DNA of 64,000 nucleotides, from contig WHTP01000007.1 in the NCBI GenBank assembly GCA_009377695.1, positions 16,071 to 80,070 on the forward strand, read 5' to 3'. The stretch comes from Hyphomicrobiales bacterium. GTDB lineage: Bacteria; Pseudomonadota; Alphaproteobacteria; Rhizobiales; Xanthobacteraceae. Numbering within the stretch: position 1 is the first letter of the stretch; every line of letters begins with the position of its first letter. The notes under the pieces are model-generated. The model saw only the letters and a program-made list of their open reading frames with translations, was not told where the DNA came from and did no database searches. Shown here one piece after another: positions 9,638 through 19,609 of this stretch. The position numbers were made by a program, and so were the translations under genes.

Positions 9638-10743
9638 CAGCGCGGCTTGCCGCGGAACGGCCGCTTGCCGTGCTTGCGCTCCCGCCGGGCCTTTTCCGGC
9701 TCGCCGAGACGATCGGGGCCATGGCGGCGCTTCCGTCTTGAATCGAGACGCACACGAGGTGGTGCGGTCTCCCCTCCCCCCGCGCGCGCAGCGCGTGGCG
9801 GGGAGGGGTCGGGGGTGGGGGGAAATTTCTTCGATCCTCCAGGCCCCCCACCCCGGCTCGCTTCGCTTCGCCGACCCTCCCCTCCACTACGTGGGGGGAG
9901 GGAAACTCGCGCCTCGGCTCTCGATTCAGATCGGCGTCCCGAAGCCATGCGGCTTTGGTCTTCAATCGGCCCCGCGAAATCCAAGCCCGCCGCATTCGCG
10001 ACACGCTCGCCGACCTGCTCGCGCAGATGCCGCGTGCGGACCTCGTCGATCTCTCCTTCGGGCAGATCGCCGAGCTGGAACGGACCGAACGACACCCGGA
10101 TCAGGCGATTCACCGCCAGCCCGAGGTGGCCGAGGACATTCTTGACCTCGCGGTTCTTGCCCTCGCGCATCGCAAAGGTGAGCCACACATTGGCGCCCTG
10201 CTCACGGTCGAGCCGCGCCTCGATCGGCCCATAGGTCACGCCGTCGATCTCGATGCCGTGGCGCAGGCGGTCGAGCCTGACCTGCGTGATCTTGCCGTTG
10301 GCGCGCACGCGATAGCGCCGCGTCCAGCCGGTCGCCGGCAGTTCCAGGGTGCGCGCAAGCCCGCCGTCATTGGTGAGCAGCAGCAGCCCCTCGGTGTTGG
10401 CATCGAGCCGCCCGATGCTGATCAGCCGCGGCAAATGCTTGGGCAGCGCGTCGAACACCGTCGGGCGCCCCTGCGGATCGGAATGCGTGGTGACGAGGCC
10501 GCGCCGCTTGTGGAACAGGAACAGCCGCGTGCGCTCGCGCACCGGCAGCGACTTGCCGTCGACGACGATCCGGTCGGCCGACGTAATGTTCCGTGCCGGC
10601 GACGTGATCTTCTCGCCATTGACCATCACGCGGCCGGCCGCGATCCAGGCCTCCGCCTCGCGGCGCGAGGCAAGCCCGGCCCGTGCGATCGCCTTGGCGA
10701 TGCGTTCGCCGTGTTGCTGGTCGTTGCCGCTCTTGCCTGCCAT
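9637..10743 (-). CDS. rluB: 23S rRNA pseudouridine synthase (RluB/RsuA family) with C-terminal low-complexity extension
   Basis: S4 domain (RIAKAIARAGLASRREAEAWIAAGRVMVNG), GRLDANTEGLLLLTNDG, EGKNREVKNVLGHLGL; overlaps the rsmD start by 1 nt. Confidence 0.85.
   Translation of the reverse strand: MAGKSGNDQQHGERIAKAIARAGLASRREAEAWIAAGRVMVNGEKITSPARNITSADRIVVDGKSLPVRERTRLFLFHKRRGLVTTHSDPQGRPTVFDALPKHLPRLISIGRLDANTEGLLLLTNDGGLARTLELPATGWTRRYRVRANGKITQVRLDRLRHGIEIDGVTYGPIEARLDREQGANVWLTFAMREGKNREVKNVLGHLGLAVNRLIRVSFGPFQLGDLPEGEIDEVRTRHLREQVGERVANAAGLDFAGPIEDQSRMASGRRSESRAEARVSLPPRSGGEGRRSEASRGGGPGGSKKFPPTPDPSPPRAARAGGGETAPPRVRLDSRRKRRHGPDRLGEPEKARRERKHGKRPFRGKPR
9765..9910. repeat. GC-rich dispersed palindromic repeat inside the rluB-type reading frame
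   Basis: ctcccctcccccc...ggggaggggtcgggggtgggggg...ccccccaccccgg...ccctcccctcc...ggggggaggg; same structure at 41608, 46371 and 55546. Confidence 0.8.
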
Positions 10744-10768
10744 GACAGCGGCCTGATAGCAGAGTTGT

Positions 10769-10905
10769 TACCGCGTGTCCCGGACGCGGTGCAGCACGTA
10801 GTGATGCACCGCTGATCCGAGACCCCGGTTGCTTTCCGACTACAAAACCGGGGTCCCGGGTCTGCAACGCACCACTTCGTGCTGCGTTGCGACCGGGATA
10901 CAGAG
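10769..10905. repeat. Palindromic intergenic repeat between the divergent rluB-type and tadA genes
   Basis: accgcgtgtcccggacgcggt; ctgatccgagaccccggtt...aaaccggggtcccgggtctgcaacgcaccacttcgtgctgcgttgcg. A degenerate partial similarity (gcgtgtcccaggcgcagcgcagcac) is at about 5370. Confidence 0.65.
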
Positions 10906-10911
10906 GCCGCA

Positions 10912-11352
10912 ATGCCCACGTTCATGGACCTCGCCCTCGACGAAGCGCGCGCCGCCGCCGCCGCGGGCGAGGTTCCGGTTGGCTGCGTAATCGTGCGCGA
11001 CGGCGAGGTGATTGCGCAGGCGCACAACCGCACCCTCTCCGATCGCGATCCGACCGCGCATTGCGAGATGCTGGCGATCCGCCAGGCCGCGGAGGCGCTC
11101 GCCTCGGAGCGGCTGACCGATTGCGATCTCTACGTCACGCTTGAGCCCTGCGCGATGTGCGCGGCGGCGATTTCGTTTGCGCGTATCCGGCGGCTTTACT
11201 ACGGCGCTGCCGACGTCAAAGGCGGCGCCGTCGAGAACGGCGTGCGTTTCTTCACGTCGCCGACCTGCCACCATCGTCCCGACGTTTATGGCGGGATCGC
11301 CGAGGCCGAGGCGGCGGCGCTGCTCAAGGATTTCTTCCGCGCGCGGCGGTAG
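10912..11352 (+). CDS. tadA: tRNA-specific adenosine deaminase TadA
   Basis: CDA-fold motifs GEVPVGCVIVRDGEVIAQAHN, DPTAHCEMLAIRQA (HxE), LEPCAMCAAAI (PCxxC). Confidence 0.92.
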   Translation: MPTFMDLALDEARAAAAAGEVPVGCVIVRDGEVIAQAHNRTLSDRDPTAHCEMLAIRQAAEALASERLTDCDLYVTLEPCAMCAAAISFARIRRLYYGAADVKGGAVENGVRFFTSPTCHHRPDVYGGIAEAEAAALLKDFFRARR

Positions 11353-11455
11353 AGCATGATCCCGAAAAGCCTGCCCGGGACCTGATCCGGTGAACCAGTC
11401 TTCGGACGAGCCTGCTCTCGGGCTCGACCCCAGGGATCATGCTCACGCTCTGAGA
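11352..11455. repeat. Palindromic intergenic repeat with GAGCATGATCC...GGATCATGCTC ends
   Basis: gagcatgatcccgaaaag...cagggatcatgctcacgctct read directly as inverted ends. Confidence 0.65.
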
Positions 11456-11462
11456 AAGCGAA

Positions 11463-11693
11463 TCAACCGTGCCGCAGCCGGTTGCGTACGCAGCGTTCAA
11501 TGCCGCGCAGGCGCACACGCCACGACAGCGCGCGTGTCGGATTACGCCTGAACGACTGGTTGCAGCAATCGACCCAGACCCGTCCGCGTTCGGCCGACGG
11601 CCGACAGTTCATCGCCCGGTCCTGGGCAACGACCGGATCGCCGGTAGCAAGCACGAGCATCGCAATCAGCAAGACCCCGGCGTACGTCCGCAT
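11463..11693 (-). CDS. Small secreted hypothetical protein
   Basis: MRTYAGVLLIAMLVLATGDPVVAQ signal peptide followed by a Cys/Arg-rich region. Confidence 0.45.
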   Translation of the reverse strand: MRTYAGVLLIAMLVLATGDPVVAQDRAMNCRPSAERGRVWVDCCNQSFRRNPTRALSWRVRLRGIERCVRNRLRHG

Positions 11694-11849
11694 GAAATCC
11701 GCGACTCCTTGAACGGTCTTCAGTGGCGCTGCGCTCCGCCATGGACCGCAGGCTTGTCAACGGCCCGCCGGCGGCATTCGTCAACGGACGGTTCACCGAT
11801 TAGTATCCTTAACCCTTCGCCCCTGCCTACCGAAATCGAGGAGAGCTGC

Positions 11850-12140
11850 ATGCTGAAGACATCCGCTGCCGGTCTGGCTGCCTTGATCGTTGCATGGACA
11901 GCCACGCTGCCTGACCGCGCAGGTGCGCAGGTGCAGCAAACGTTCAAGAGCCTCGTCGGTCGCGGATTCGAGATCAAGAGCGTCACCTTTGCGAAGGGCG
12001 AAACGACCGGCGACCGGGAGACATTCGTGGTGACCTTGCAGCGCGAAAAGTCGGTTGCCGTGTGCTATTTTGCCGCAACAACCTGGATCAATCTGAGCAC
12101 CAACGCGCTTGAGGACGCAAGGCGCTGCGAGGTTCGCTGA
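11850..12140 (+). CDS. Small secreted hypothetical protein
   Basis: Internal ATG with upstream gaggaga: MLKTSAAGLAALIVAWTATLPDRAGAQVQQTFKSLVGRGFEIKSV. Confidence 0.65.
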   Translation: MLKTSAAGLAALIVAWTATLPDRAGAQVQQTFKSLVGRGFEIKSVTFAKGETTGDRETFVVTLQREKSVAVCYFAATTWINLSTNALEDARRCEVR

Positions 12141-12166
12141 CGGATCCCGCAGAGTACAAAGCGCCA

Positions 12167-12994
12167 TCAGCTCTCCAGCAGCGCGGTCAGCCGCTGCCTG
12201 ATCTCGGTCTTGGACGGCTCGCATACACGCAGGATCGCGCTCGCCTGGAAAAAATCGAGAGTGCGGAACAGTCCCACTTTCGGCCGGATGATCAGGTCGG
12301 GGGCGCCGTGCTTGAGCTTCTCGGTGATGATCGCCTGCCCCATCACCAGGATAGTGGCGAGGATCGCCTCCCAGGGCGATGGGAAATCGCCGCGGCCGTC
12401 ATTCGGCTCGCCGGAAATATCGACCGCGACAATGACGTCGGCGCACCCGCGCAACTGATCGAACGGCAGAGGATTGGTCGCACCGCCATCGACCAGCATT
12501 CGATCGCCGATGGCGATCGGCCGCACCAGGGTCGGCAACGCCATCGAGGCCGCCACCGCGCAGCGCAGCGAGCCCGACGACAGCACCACCTGCTCCCGCC
12601 GGTAGAGGTCCGAAGCGATCACCTTGAGTGGAATTTTGAGGTCGCCGAAATCCTTCGGGATCATCGCTGGAAGGAAGTGCTCGCAGAATTTCTCGCCGTC
12701 GACTTGCGTGGCGCTGCCGAACCCGCCCGAGAACAGGCTCGCAAAGCTGCCGGCGCGCGCCGCCATCAGCCGGCGGAGCACCTCGCTGCGGTCATGCGCA
12801 AGCGTGATGACGTGCCGCCTGATCTCGCGGCCAGACATGCCGGCGGCATAGGCGGCGCCGATCATGGCGCCAACCGACGTACCCGCGATGGCGGTCGGCC
12901 GCACGCCCAAATCGTCGAGCACTTCGAGCACCGTGATATGCGCAATGCCGCGGGCACCGCCGCCGCCGAGCGCAATCGCGAGTGATTTCGTCAT
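12167..12994 (-). CDS. Patatin-like phospholipase (RssA family)
   Basis: [14 protein letters not shown] oxyanion motif, [13 protein letters not shown] nucleophile elbow, DGGATNPLP catalytic Asp. Confidence 0.9.
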   Translation of the reverse strand: MTKSLAIALGGGGARGIAHITVLEVLDDLGVRPTAIAGTSVGAMIGAAYAAGMSGREIRRHVITLAHDRSEVLRRLMAARAGSFASLFSGGFGSATQVDGEKFCEHFLPAMIPKDFGDLKIPLKVIASDLYRREQVVLSSGSLRCAVAASMALPTLVRPIAIGDRMLVDGGATNPLPFDQLRGCADVIVAVDISGEPNDGRGDFPSPWEAILATILVMGQAIITEKLKHGAPDLIIRPKVGLFRTLDFFQASAILRVCEPSKTEIRQRLTALLES

Positions 12995-14277
12995 GGCGTC
13001 TGTGCCTGCTCCCGCTCGACCGCGCGCCAGCCGATGTCGCGGCGGCAGAACCCGTCAGGCCAGCGGATGCGGTCGACGGCCGCGTAGGCGCGCGTCTGCG
13101 CCTGCTCGGCGTTCTTGCCGATCGCGCAGACATTGAGCACGCGGCCGCCATTCGCGACGATGTGCCCGCCCTGCTCTGCCGTGCCGGCGTGGAAGATCTC
13201 GACACCCTCGACCTCGGCCGCCGCGTCGAGACCCTCGATCACCGAGCCCTTCCCGTAGCGACCTGGATAGCCCTTCGCCGCCATCACCACGGTGAGCGCC
13301 GTGTCGGGAAACCAGCGCAGATCAAGATGGCGCAACTGTCCTTCCGCCGACGCCAGCAACGCGGGAACGATGTCCGACATCAGCCGCAGCATCAGCACCT
13401 GGCACTCCGGGTCGCCAAAGCGGACATTGTACTCGATCAGCTTCGGCCCGGACTTGGTGATCATCAGTCCGAGATAGAGCACGCCGGTGAACGGCATGCC
13501 CATCTCCTTCATCGCAGCGACGGTGGGCAGCACGAACTCGTCCATGGCGCGGCGTTCCATGGCCGCGGTCATGACCGCCACCGGCGAATAGGCGCCCATG
13601 CCCCCGGTGTTCGGACCCTTGTCGCCGTCTGATACGCGTTTGTGGTCCTGCGCCGAGACCAGCGGAATCGCGGTCTCGCCATCGCAGAGCGCAAAGAACG
13701 ACGCCTCCTCGCCTTCAAGAAATTCCTCGATCACCACCTCGGCGCCGGCCTCGCCGAGACCGCCGCCGAACATCATGTCGATCGCCGCTTCCGCCTCAGC
13801 GACATTTTGCGCCACCACAACACCCTTGCCGGCGGCAAGGCCGTCGGCTTTCACAACGATCGGTGCGCCCTTGCTGCGGACGTAGGCCTTCGCCGGCGCG
13901 GCCGCCGCGAACCGCTCATAGCCGGCGGTCGGAATCCCGTACTTGCGGCAGAGGTCCTTGGTGAAGCCTTTGGAAGTCTCGAGCTGCGCGGCCGCCCGCC
14001 GTGCGCCAAATGCCTTGATCCCGGCCGCCGCCAGATCGTCGACGATTCCGGCCGCCATCGGCGCCTCCGGCCCGACCACGACAAGATCGACCCTGTGCGT
14101 ATGACAGAATGCAATGACCGCCGCGTGATCGCCCGGATCGAGGGCTACCAGCTCGCACTCGCGGGCGATCCCGGCATTACCCGGGGTGCAATAGAGCCGC
14201 TCTACCAGGGGGCTCGCCGCGATTTTCCAGGCCAGCGCATGTTCGCGGCCGCCGGAGCCGATAAGAAGGATGTTCAT
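12991..14277 (-). CDS. purD: Phosphoribosylamine--glycine ligase
   Basis: [52 protein letters not shown]. Confidence 0.97.
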   Translation of the reverse strand: MNILLIGSGGREHALAWKIAASPLVERLYCTPGNAGIARECELVALDPGDHAAVIAFCHTHRVDLVVVGPEAPMAAGIVDDLAAAGIKAFGARRAAAQLETSKGFTKDLCRKYGIPTAGYERFAAAAPAKAYVRSKGAPIVVKADGLAAGKGVVVAQNVAEAEAAIDMMFGGGLGEAGAEVVIEEFLEGEEASFFALCDGETAIPLVSAQDHKRVSDGDKGPNTGGMGAYSPVAVMTAAMERRAMDEFVLPTVAAMKEMGMPFTGVLYLGLMITKSGPKLIEYNVRFGDPECQVLMLRLMSDIVPALLASAEGQLRHLDLRWFPDTALTVVMAAKGYPGRYGKGSVIEGLDAAAEVEGVEIFHAGTAEQGGHIVANGGRVLNVCAIGKNAEQAQTRAYAAVDRIRWPDGFCRRDIGWRAVEREQAQTP

Positions 14278-14440
14278 TGCCTACAGTCAGGTGCTGTTGG
14301 GGCGGCGGCCGTGGTGTATCATCCCATGGGGCGCCGCAACAACCGGCACGTGGCTGTCTCCACGATCGCAAGGTGATCGCAACGGTGATCGCACAATGAT
14401 CGCAGGACAGTCGCGGCGGGATCGCAGCAGGTAGCAATTC

Positions 14441-15157
14441 ATGAGCCGCTTGGCACGCACGTTCATTGCCGGTCTTCTCGTCATCCTGCCTATCGTCCTG
14501 ACCATCGTTCTGGTGGTCTGGGTGGGAAATATCATCTTCACCTTCGTCGGCCCCCACAGCGTGTTTGGCACGATGCTGATTACGCTTGGGTTTGGATTCT
14601 CGGCGTCGACCTGGGTCGCCTATCTCTCCGGCGTGCTGATCGTGGCGTTGTGCATCTATGTGCTCGGCCTGATTATCGAGTCGCGGTTGGAGCACAGCGT
14701 CCATAACATCATCGGCAATGTGATGCAGCGCATCCCGTTGATCGGCTACATCTACGACTTGGCGAGGCGCCTGATCGCCATCGTCGAGCGCAAGGATGAC
14801 GGCACCTTCAGCGGCATGCGTCCGGTCTGGTGCTTCTTCGGCGGCGAAGGCGGCGCGGCGGTGCTGGCATTGCTGCCGTCTCCCGAGGCGGTCACGCTCA
14901 ATGGCGAGCGCTATCACGTCGTCCTCATCCCATCGGCGCCGGTGCCGGTCGGCGGTGCCCTGATCTATGTCCCGGCCAAATGGGTGAAGCCCGCCGACAT
15001 CGGGATCGAGGGGTTGATGAGCATCTATGTCGCGATGGGCGTCGCGCCGCGGCAGCCGGGCGTTGCGCCTGCGGTCATCAAGCCGCCCCCGGTCGTGCCG
15101 TCCGCACCCACGGTGCCCCAAGAACCGCCGCCGGCGGCGCCAGCGAAGCAGGAATAG
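14441..15157 (+). CDS. DUF502 family membrane protein
   Basis: GLLVILPIVLTIVLVVWV, GLIIESRLEHSVHNIIGNVMQRIPLIGYIYDLARRL, PVPVGGALIYVPAKWVKPADIGIEGLMSIYVAMGV. Confidence 0.8.
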   Translation: MSRLARTFIAGLLVILPIVLTIVLVVWVGNIIFTFVGPHSVFGTMLITLGFGFSASTWVAYLSGVLIVALCIYVLGLIIESRLEHSVHNIIGNVMQRIPLIGYIYDLARRLIAIVERKDDGTFSGMRPVWCFFGGEGGAAVLALLPSPEAVTLNGERYHVVLIPSAPVPVGGALIYVPAKWVKPADIGIEGLMSIYVAMGVAPRQPGVAPAVIKPPPVVPSAPTVPQEPPPAAPAKQE

Positions 15158-15261
15158 GCCGCGCGATTATCGCGGCCGATCGCACTGGCAAAGCTTCTGC
15201 TTCCAAGGAATAATATGTCCTGACAAGCGGCCGGTTAGGAGAGCCGCAGGCAGGAGAGGAA

Positions 15262-16248
15262 ATGACGATGAGGATCGTACGGACGATTTGCGCCATGCTG
15301 GCCGGCGCGGTCCTTTTCGGCGGCGTGTTCGCTAATTTGGCGCAGGCACAGACCTTCCCGAATCGCCCGATCCGCATCCTGGTGACGATCCCGCCGGGCG
15401 GCGCACCCGACATCTCCGCGCGCCTGCTGGCGCAGAGCCTGAACGAGACGCTCGGCTGGTCGGTCGTGATCGAGAACCGTCCCGGCGCCAACGGCAACAT
15501 TGCCGCGGAGGCGGTCGCGAAGGCCGATCCCGACGGCTACACGCTGCTGCTGCATGCCGACAGCGGCATCACCATCAATCCGCACGTCTACGGCAAGCTT
15601 CCCTACGATCCGCTCAAGGATCTCGTGCCGGTCGCGAGCGTAGCGACCAACCAGTTCATGCTGTCGCTCAATCCGCAGGTGCCGGCGAAGACGTTCCAGG
15701 AGTTTATCGACTATGCGCGCAAGACCACACCCCCACTACCCTATGCGTCGGGCGGCAACGGCAGCCAGCATCAATTGATGATGGAGATGCTCAAGCAGCG
15801 CGCAAAGATCGATCTCCTGCACGTGCCGTTCCGCGGCGCCGCACCGGCGACCACCGCGACGGTTGCGGGTGACACCAAGGTCTTGTTCTCAGGCTCGGCC
15901 AGCGCGTCGCTGATCCAGTCCGGTCAGTTGCGCGCGGTCGCGACCAGCGGCAAGAAGCGCGCCGCCCGCTTCCCCGACCTCCCGACCATCGGCGAGTTCT
16001 ATCCGGGTTACGCGGTCGATATCTGGCTCGGACTGTTTGCACCGGCCGGAACGCCGGAGCCGATCGTGACGCGGCTACGCACGGAAGTGCACAAGTTCCT
16101 GTCCGACGCCAAGTTCGCGAAAAAGCTAAACGTCTCCGGCAGCCTCGAGCCGCTGGTGCTCTCGCCGGCGGATTTTTCCAAGCTGATCCACGAGGACTAC
16201 GAGAAATACGGCGCGATCGTCCGGCAACTCGGCATCAAGATCAACTGA
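15262..16248 (+). CDS. Tripartite tricarboxylate transporter (Bug/TctC) substrate-binding protein
   Basis: FPNRPIRILVTIPPGGAPDISARLLAQSLNETLGWSVVIENRPGANGNIAAEAVAKADPDGYTLL. Confidence 0.9.
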   Translation: MTMRIVRTICAMLAGAVLFGGVFANLAQAQTFPNRPIRILVTIPPGGAPDISARLLAQSLNETLGWSVVIENRPGANGNIAAEAVAKADPDGYTLLLHADSGITINPHVYGKLPYDPLKDLVPVASVATNQFMLSLNPQVPAKTFQEFIDYARKTTPPLPYASGGNGSQHQLMMEMLKQRAKIDLLHVPFRGAAPATTATVAGDTKVLFSGSASASLIQSGQLRAVATSGKKRAARFPDLPTIGEFYPGYAVDIWLGLFAPAGTPEPIVTRLRTEVHKFLSDAKFAKKLNVSGSLEPLVLSPADFSKLIHEDYEKYGAIVRQLGIKIN

Positions 16249-16554
16249 TACCTCGTTCAGCAACTGATCGGTTTCCAGAGATCTGGGACTTCGAAAGCAG
16301 ATCGGCTTGTCCAAGCCGTGAGCTAGCCTTTTGCCTGCTCGCCGCCGAGCCCGAGTTAGGGGCCATAACCAGCGGTCCCCACTGGCCAGGCGACACCGCG
16401 CTTGACGGTCGCCGAGGAACCTCCGCGATGCCACGACTTTGGCGTATCGCCGCCCTGACCCGACCGTGAAAATGTCGGAACCCGGTGCTGACCTCTCAAC
16501 CGACGGGGCATCTCCGGGGATCAGGGAGCACGCGCGGGGACGCGTGACGGGTGG

Positions 16555-17631
16555 ATGCGGCGGACGCTGATCGTCCTCATTATCAACATCGGATTTGTAC
16601 TCGGCAGCCTTTGGCCCGTGGCATCGGCGGCTCCGCAGCGTGAGCTGCGGATGCTTGAATTGCTGACGCCGGATTCGGTGCTGCGCTGGATCAACGGCTA
16701 CCGGCAAAACCCCAACCCGGCCGGTGTCCCGGACGTGGTCAAGGCCTTAAGCCGCATGGGCGGGTTCAAGGACCCGGAGCAGGCCGGGCCCTATCTCGGC
16801 TTCATTGCCGGCGTGATCGGCACCGAACACGAGCGCGCCGGAGAGCTGATCGGCAAGATGCTTTCGGTGCCGGAGGAGAACCACTGGGTGATCGTGCGTG
16901 CGATCGCCTATTCGGCGCATCCCGACTGGAAGCATCTGCTGCGGGTATTTGCTCCGCGCATGCCGTCGCGCCAGGTGATGATCCGCAACTACCTCACCAA
17001 CCGGTCGCCGACGCTGTTCCAGGTCGCGCCGCGCCGAACCCAGACGGCGGCACAGCGGTTCCGCTCCTACTTCTCTTACGACACTTATTTCGGCGATGGG
17101 AAGAAGAAGGGCCCGCGCGAGGAGCTTGAGCCCTCGCCGGAGCTGCTCGACACGTTCTGGGGCTACTACTTCGCGAGCGGACGCTACCGGCCGGTCTCGC
17201 GCATCGTCGCGATGCTGCCGTATTCGAACGATGCCAACAACGTCGATCTGCTCACGCTTGGCAACATGGCGAAGTTCACACTGGCGAGCAACGCGGTGCG
17301 CGATATCAAGCTTCTGGACATGCTCCGGCAAGCGAATCAAGCGAACCCGCCGAAGCCGATCGCGACCCCGCTCAAGGAAGTCATCACCGCCGCCGAGACC
17401 GTCGAGACCTCGCGGCTGCGCAAGGAAGCGATGGCCTCGATCGAGGAGCTGCGGCGCAAGGGCCCGGCGTCCCGGCGAGAAGTGTCGAAGTGGGGCCAAG
17501 TCGGCATCGGCGCGCTATCGCTCGGCTGCGTCGGCGCCGCCGCCGTGGGCGCGGTCGCGCTTGGCCTGCCTTGCGTGGTCGGCGGCGCGCTGTCGTCAGC
17601 CGGGCTCAGGTACTACGAGATGCAACAGTAG
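16555..17631 (+). CDS. Uncharacterised exported protein with C-terminal hydrophobic segment
   Basis: N-terminal signal-like segment; C-terminal VGIGALSLGCVGAAAVGAVALGLPCVVGGAL; a partial copy exists at about 20460-20770. Confidence 0.65.
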   Translation: MRRTLIVLIINIGFVLGSLWPVASAAPQRELRMLELLTPDSVLRWINGYRQNPNPAGVPDVVKALSRMGGFKDPEQAGPYLGFIAGVIGTEHERAGELIGKMLSVPEENHWVIVRAIAYSAHPDWKHLLRVFAPRMPSRQVMIRNYLTNRSPTLFQVAPRRTQTAAQRFRSYFSYDTYFGDGKKKGPREELEPSPELLDTFWGYYFASGRYRPVSRIVAMLPYSNDANNVDLLTLGNMAKFTLASNAVRDIKLLDMLRQANQANPPKPIATPLKEVITAAETVETSRLRKEAMASIEELRRKGPASRREVSKWGQVGIGALSLGCVGAAAVGAVALGLPCVVGGALSSAGLRYYEMQQ

Positions 17632-17995
17632 CGCGGATTGACTGGCCGACACGGTGCCGGCAGGAGCAGTGAGGCGATGTTGCATGCCAAGCTGTGCCGG
17701 CGAAGGCCGTTGCGTGCGAGCGACAATCGGCGATCCCATCGGACGTTTGGAATTTGTTTCGGATCTCGCGCGGTTTCGATCCTCATCCGAGCAAGCTTGT
17801 ACATGGTCTCCACGCCTACCTTGCCGCTCCGATGCCGGAGTCTCGCATCGACACTCCGCGATGAGCCGGCCGGCATTGAACCGATGCAACGCTGAGATCG
17901 GCCCGCCACGCATTGGTACTAACCTACGCCGTGGCGAAGGGTGTTTCACTGTATGCATCGTTGACGTATTCCGAGAGCCTCGTGGGGTCCTCAAC

Positions 17996-18808
17996 ATGAG
18001 CCGACTAAGCAAATTCCTCAGGTGGACGGCCCCCGAACTCACGTCGAAAATCAGAGGACAGGCGCTAACTGCGCATTATCGCTTGATGGGCCCAAGACTG
18101 CCACCGAACTTTCGGACGGTCTTCGGAAAATCCATGCCGCGCAGCGGTCACCATTTCTTGGAGACCATGCTCGATCGTTATTTCGGTCGTGAGTATCAGT
18201 ACTGTGAGTTTTATCAGCCGCGGGGCTGCTGCCACTGTATTCCGTGCGTGCGCCGCTATGACCCCAACCGGGGCAACCGTTATTTCATGCAGAAAAGTCA
18301 CGATTTTCCGTTGAAGGATGATCCCGGCCTCAATGGATTGTACCTCATCCAGTTCAGATCCTTGATACCTCGCTTGCAATCGGATTTTGAAATGGTGGTC
18401 AGGGAAGGGGTGCCCAACAGACGAGATATGTTCGAGCAGTTCTGTGTCGGACGGACGGACTACTTCGTTCGGTTCTATGAAAAATGGATCAAGACCCCTG
18501 CTCCCAATCGCCTTGTAATCTCGTACGAGTCGTTGACCGAGGATACTTTTTCGTCGTTAGCAAGGGCGGTGCGCTTTGTATCTGGAGATGATCACGTGGA
18601 CGCCGCCTGGATTGCGGAAATCGTCGCGACTTCAAGGTCCAAGGTTGGAGCAACGAGCGTCGGTCCCGCGATTCGAGATCCACGCATTCACCGGTTCTAT
18701 GACGAAGACTTCTTCCGGAAACTGGAGACCGTCGTACTTGACCGATGCGGTGCGGTTTCAATGAGGTTCCATTTCATCACGCCAAGCAAGTCGCAGCCGT
18801 CACCATAG
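17996..18808 (+). CDS. Sulfotransferase-like protein
   Basis: GKSMPRSGHHFLETML resembles the 5'-PAPS-binding P-loop; LVISYESLTEDTFSSLARAVRFV typical of bacterial sulfotransferases. Confidence 0.6.
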   Translation: MSRLSKFLRWTAPELTSKIRGQALTAHYRLMGPRLPPNFRTVFGKSMPRSGHHFLETMLDRYFGREYQYCEFYQPRGCCHCIPCVRRYDPNRGNRYFMQKSHDFPLKDDPGLNGLYLIQFRSLIPRLQSDFEMVVREGVPNRRDMFEQFCVGRTDYFVRFYEKWIKTPAPNRLVISYESLTEDTFSSLARAVRFVSGDDHVDAAWIAEIVATSRSKVGATSVGPAIRDPRIHRFYDEDFFRKLETVVLDRCGAVSMRFHFITPSKSQPSP

Positions 18809-18964
18809 TCGCACCGCCCAGCGCCTTGCGGGCTATTCGGAGGCAAAAGGCGACCCTTTGTCGCTCGCAACCAATAGGCTGACGCGCACGACTGGACCAC
18901 GTCGACCGCGCGTGGCAGGTTCTACTCTCCGTCAAACGTTGGGCTGATCCAAGGGAGGAATGCC

Positions 18965-19600
18965 ATGGCCTACGTCGACTGGATGATCAAGGGACCGGAA
19001 CTAGGCACCTGCAACTGCGACTGGGGATGCCCCTGCCAGTTCAATGCGCTGCCCACACGAGGCAACTGCCGCGCGGTCGTGGCGCTGCGCGTCGACGAGG
19101 GCTATTTCGGCAACGTCCGGCTGGACGGACTGAAGGCCGCCGCGATCCTTGCCTGGCCGGGGGCTATCCATGAGGGTCACGGCGAAGCCTTGGCCATCAT
19201 CGACGAGCGGGCCGACGAGCAACAGCGTGAAGCCCTCCTGAAGATCCTGACCGGGCAGGAGACAGAGCCGTTCGCGACGATCTTCAACGTTGCCGCGGCG
19301 ATGACGGAGACCTTCCACGACCCGCTGTTCAAGCCGATCGAGTTCGAGGTCGACCAAGAGAAGCGGACAGGCCGTTTCTCGGTCGCTGGAATCATTGACG
19401 TCAAAGGCGAGCCGATTCGTAATCCTATCACCGGCGAAGAGCATCGCGCCAAGCTCGTGCTGCCGCATGGCTTCGAATACATCGAAGCAGAATTTGCGAG
19501 CAGCACGGCGAAGACCATGGGCACGATCGAGAATGACTGGACTGGCCGCCACGCGCATTTTTGCATGCTGCACATGGGGCCAAACGGACTGATACACTGA
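18965..19600 (+). CDS. DUF1326 domain-containing protein
   Basis: MAYVDWMIKGPELGTCNCDWGCPCQFNALPTRGNCRAVVALRVDEGYFGNVRLDGL. Confidence 0.8.
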   Translation: MAYVDWMIKGPELGTCNCDWGCPCQFNALPTRGNCRAVVALRVDEGYFGNVRLDGLKAAAILAWPGAIHEGHGEALAIIDERADEQQREALLKILTGQETEPFATIFNVAAAMTETFHDPLFKPIEFEVDQEKRTGRFSVAGIIDVKGEPIRNPITGEEHRAKLVLPHGFEYIEAEFASSTAKTMGTIENDWTGRHAHFCMLHMGPNGLIH

Positions 19601-19609
19601 GTTCCGGCT

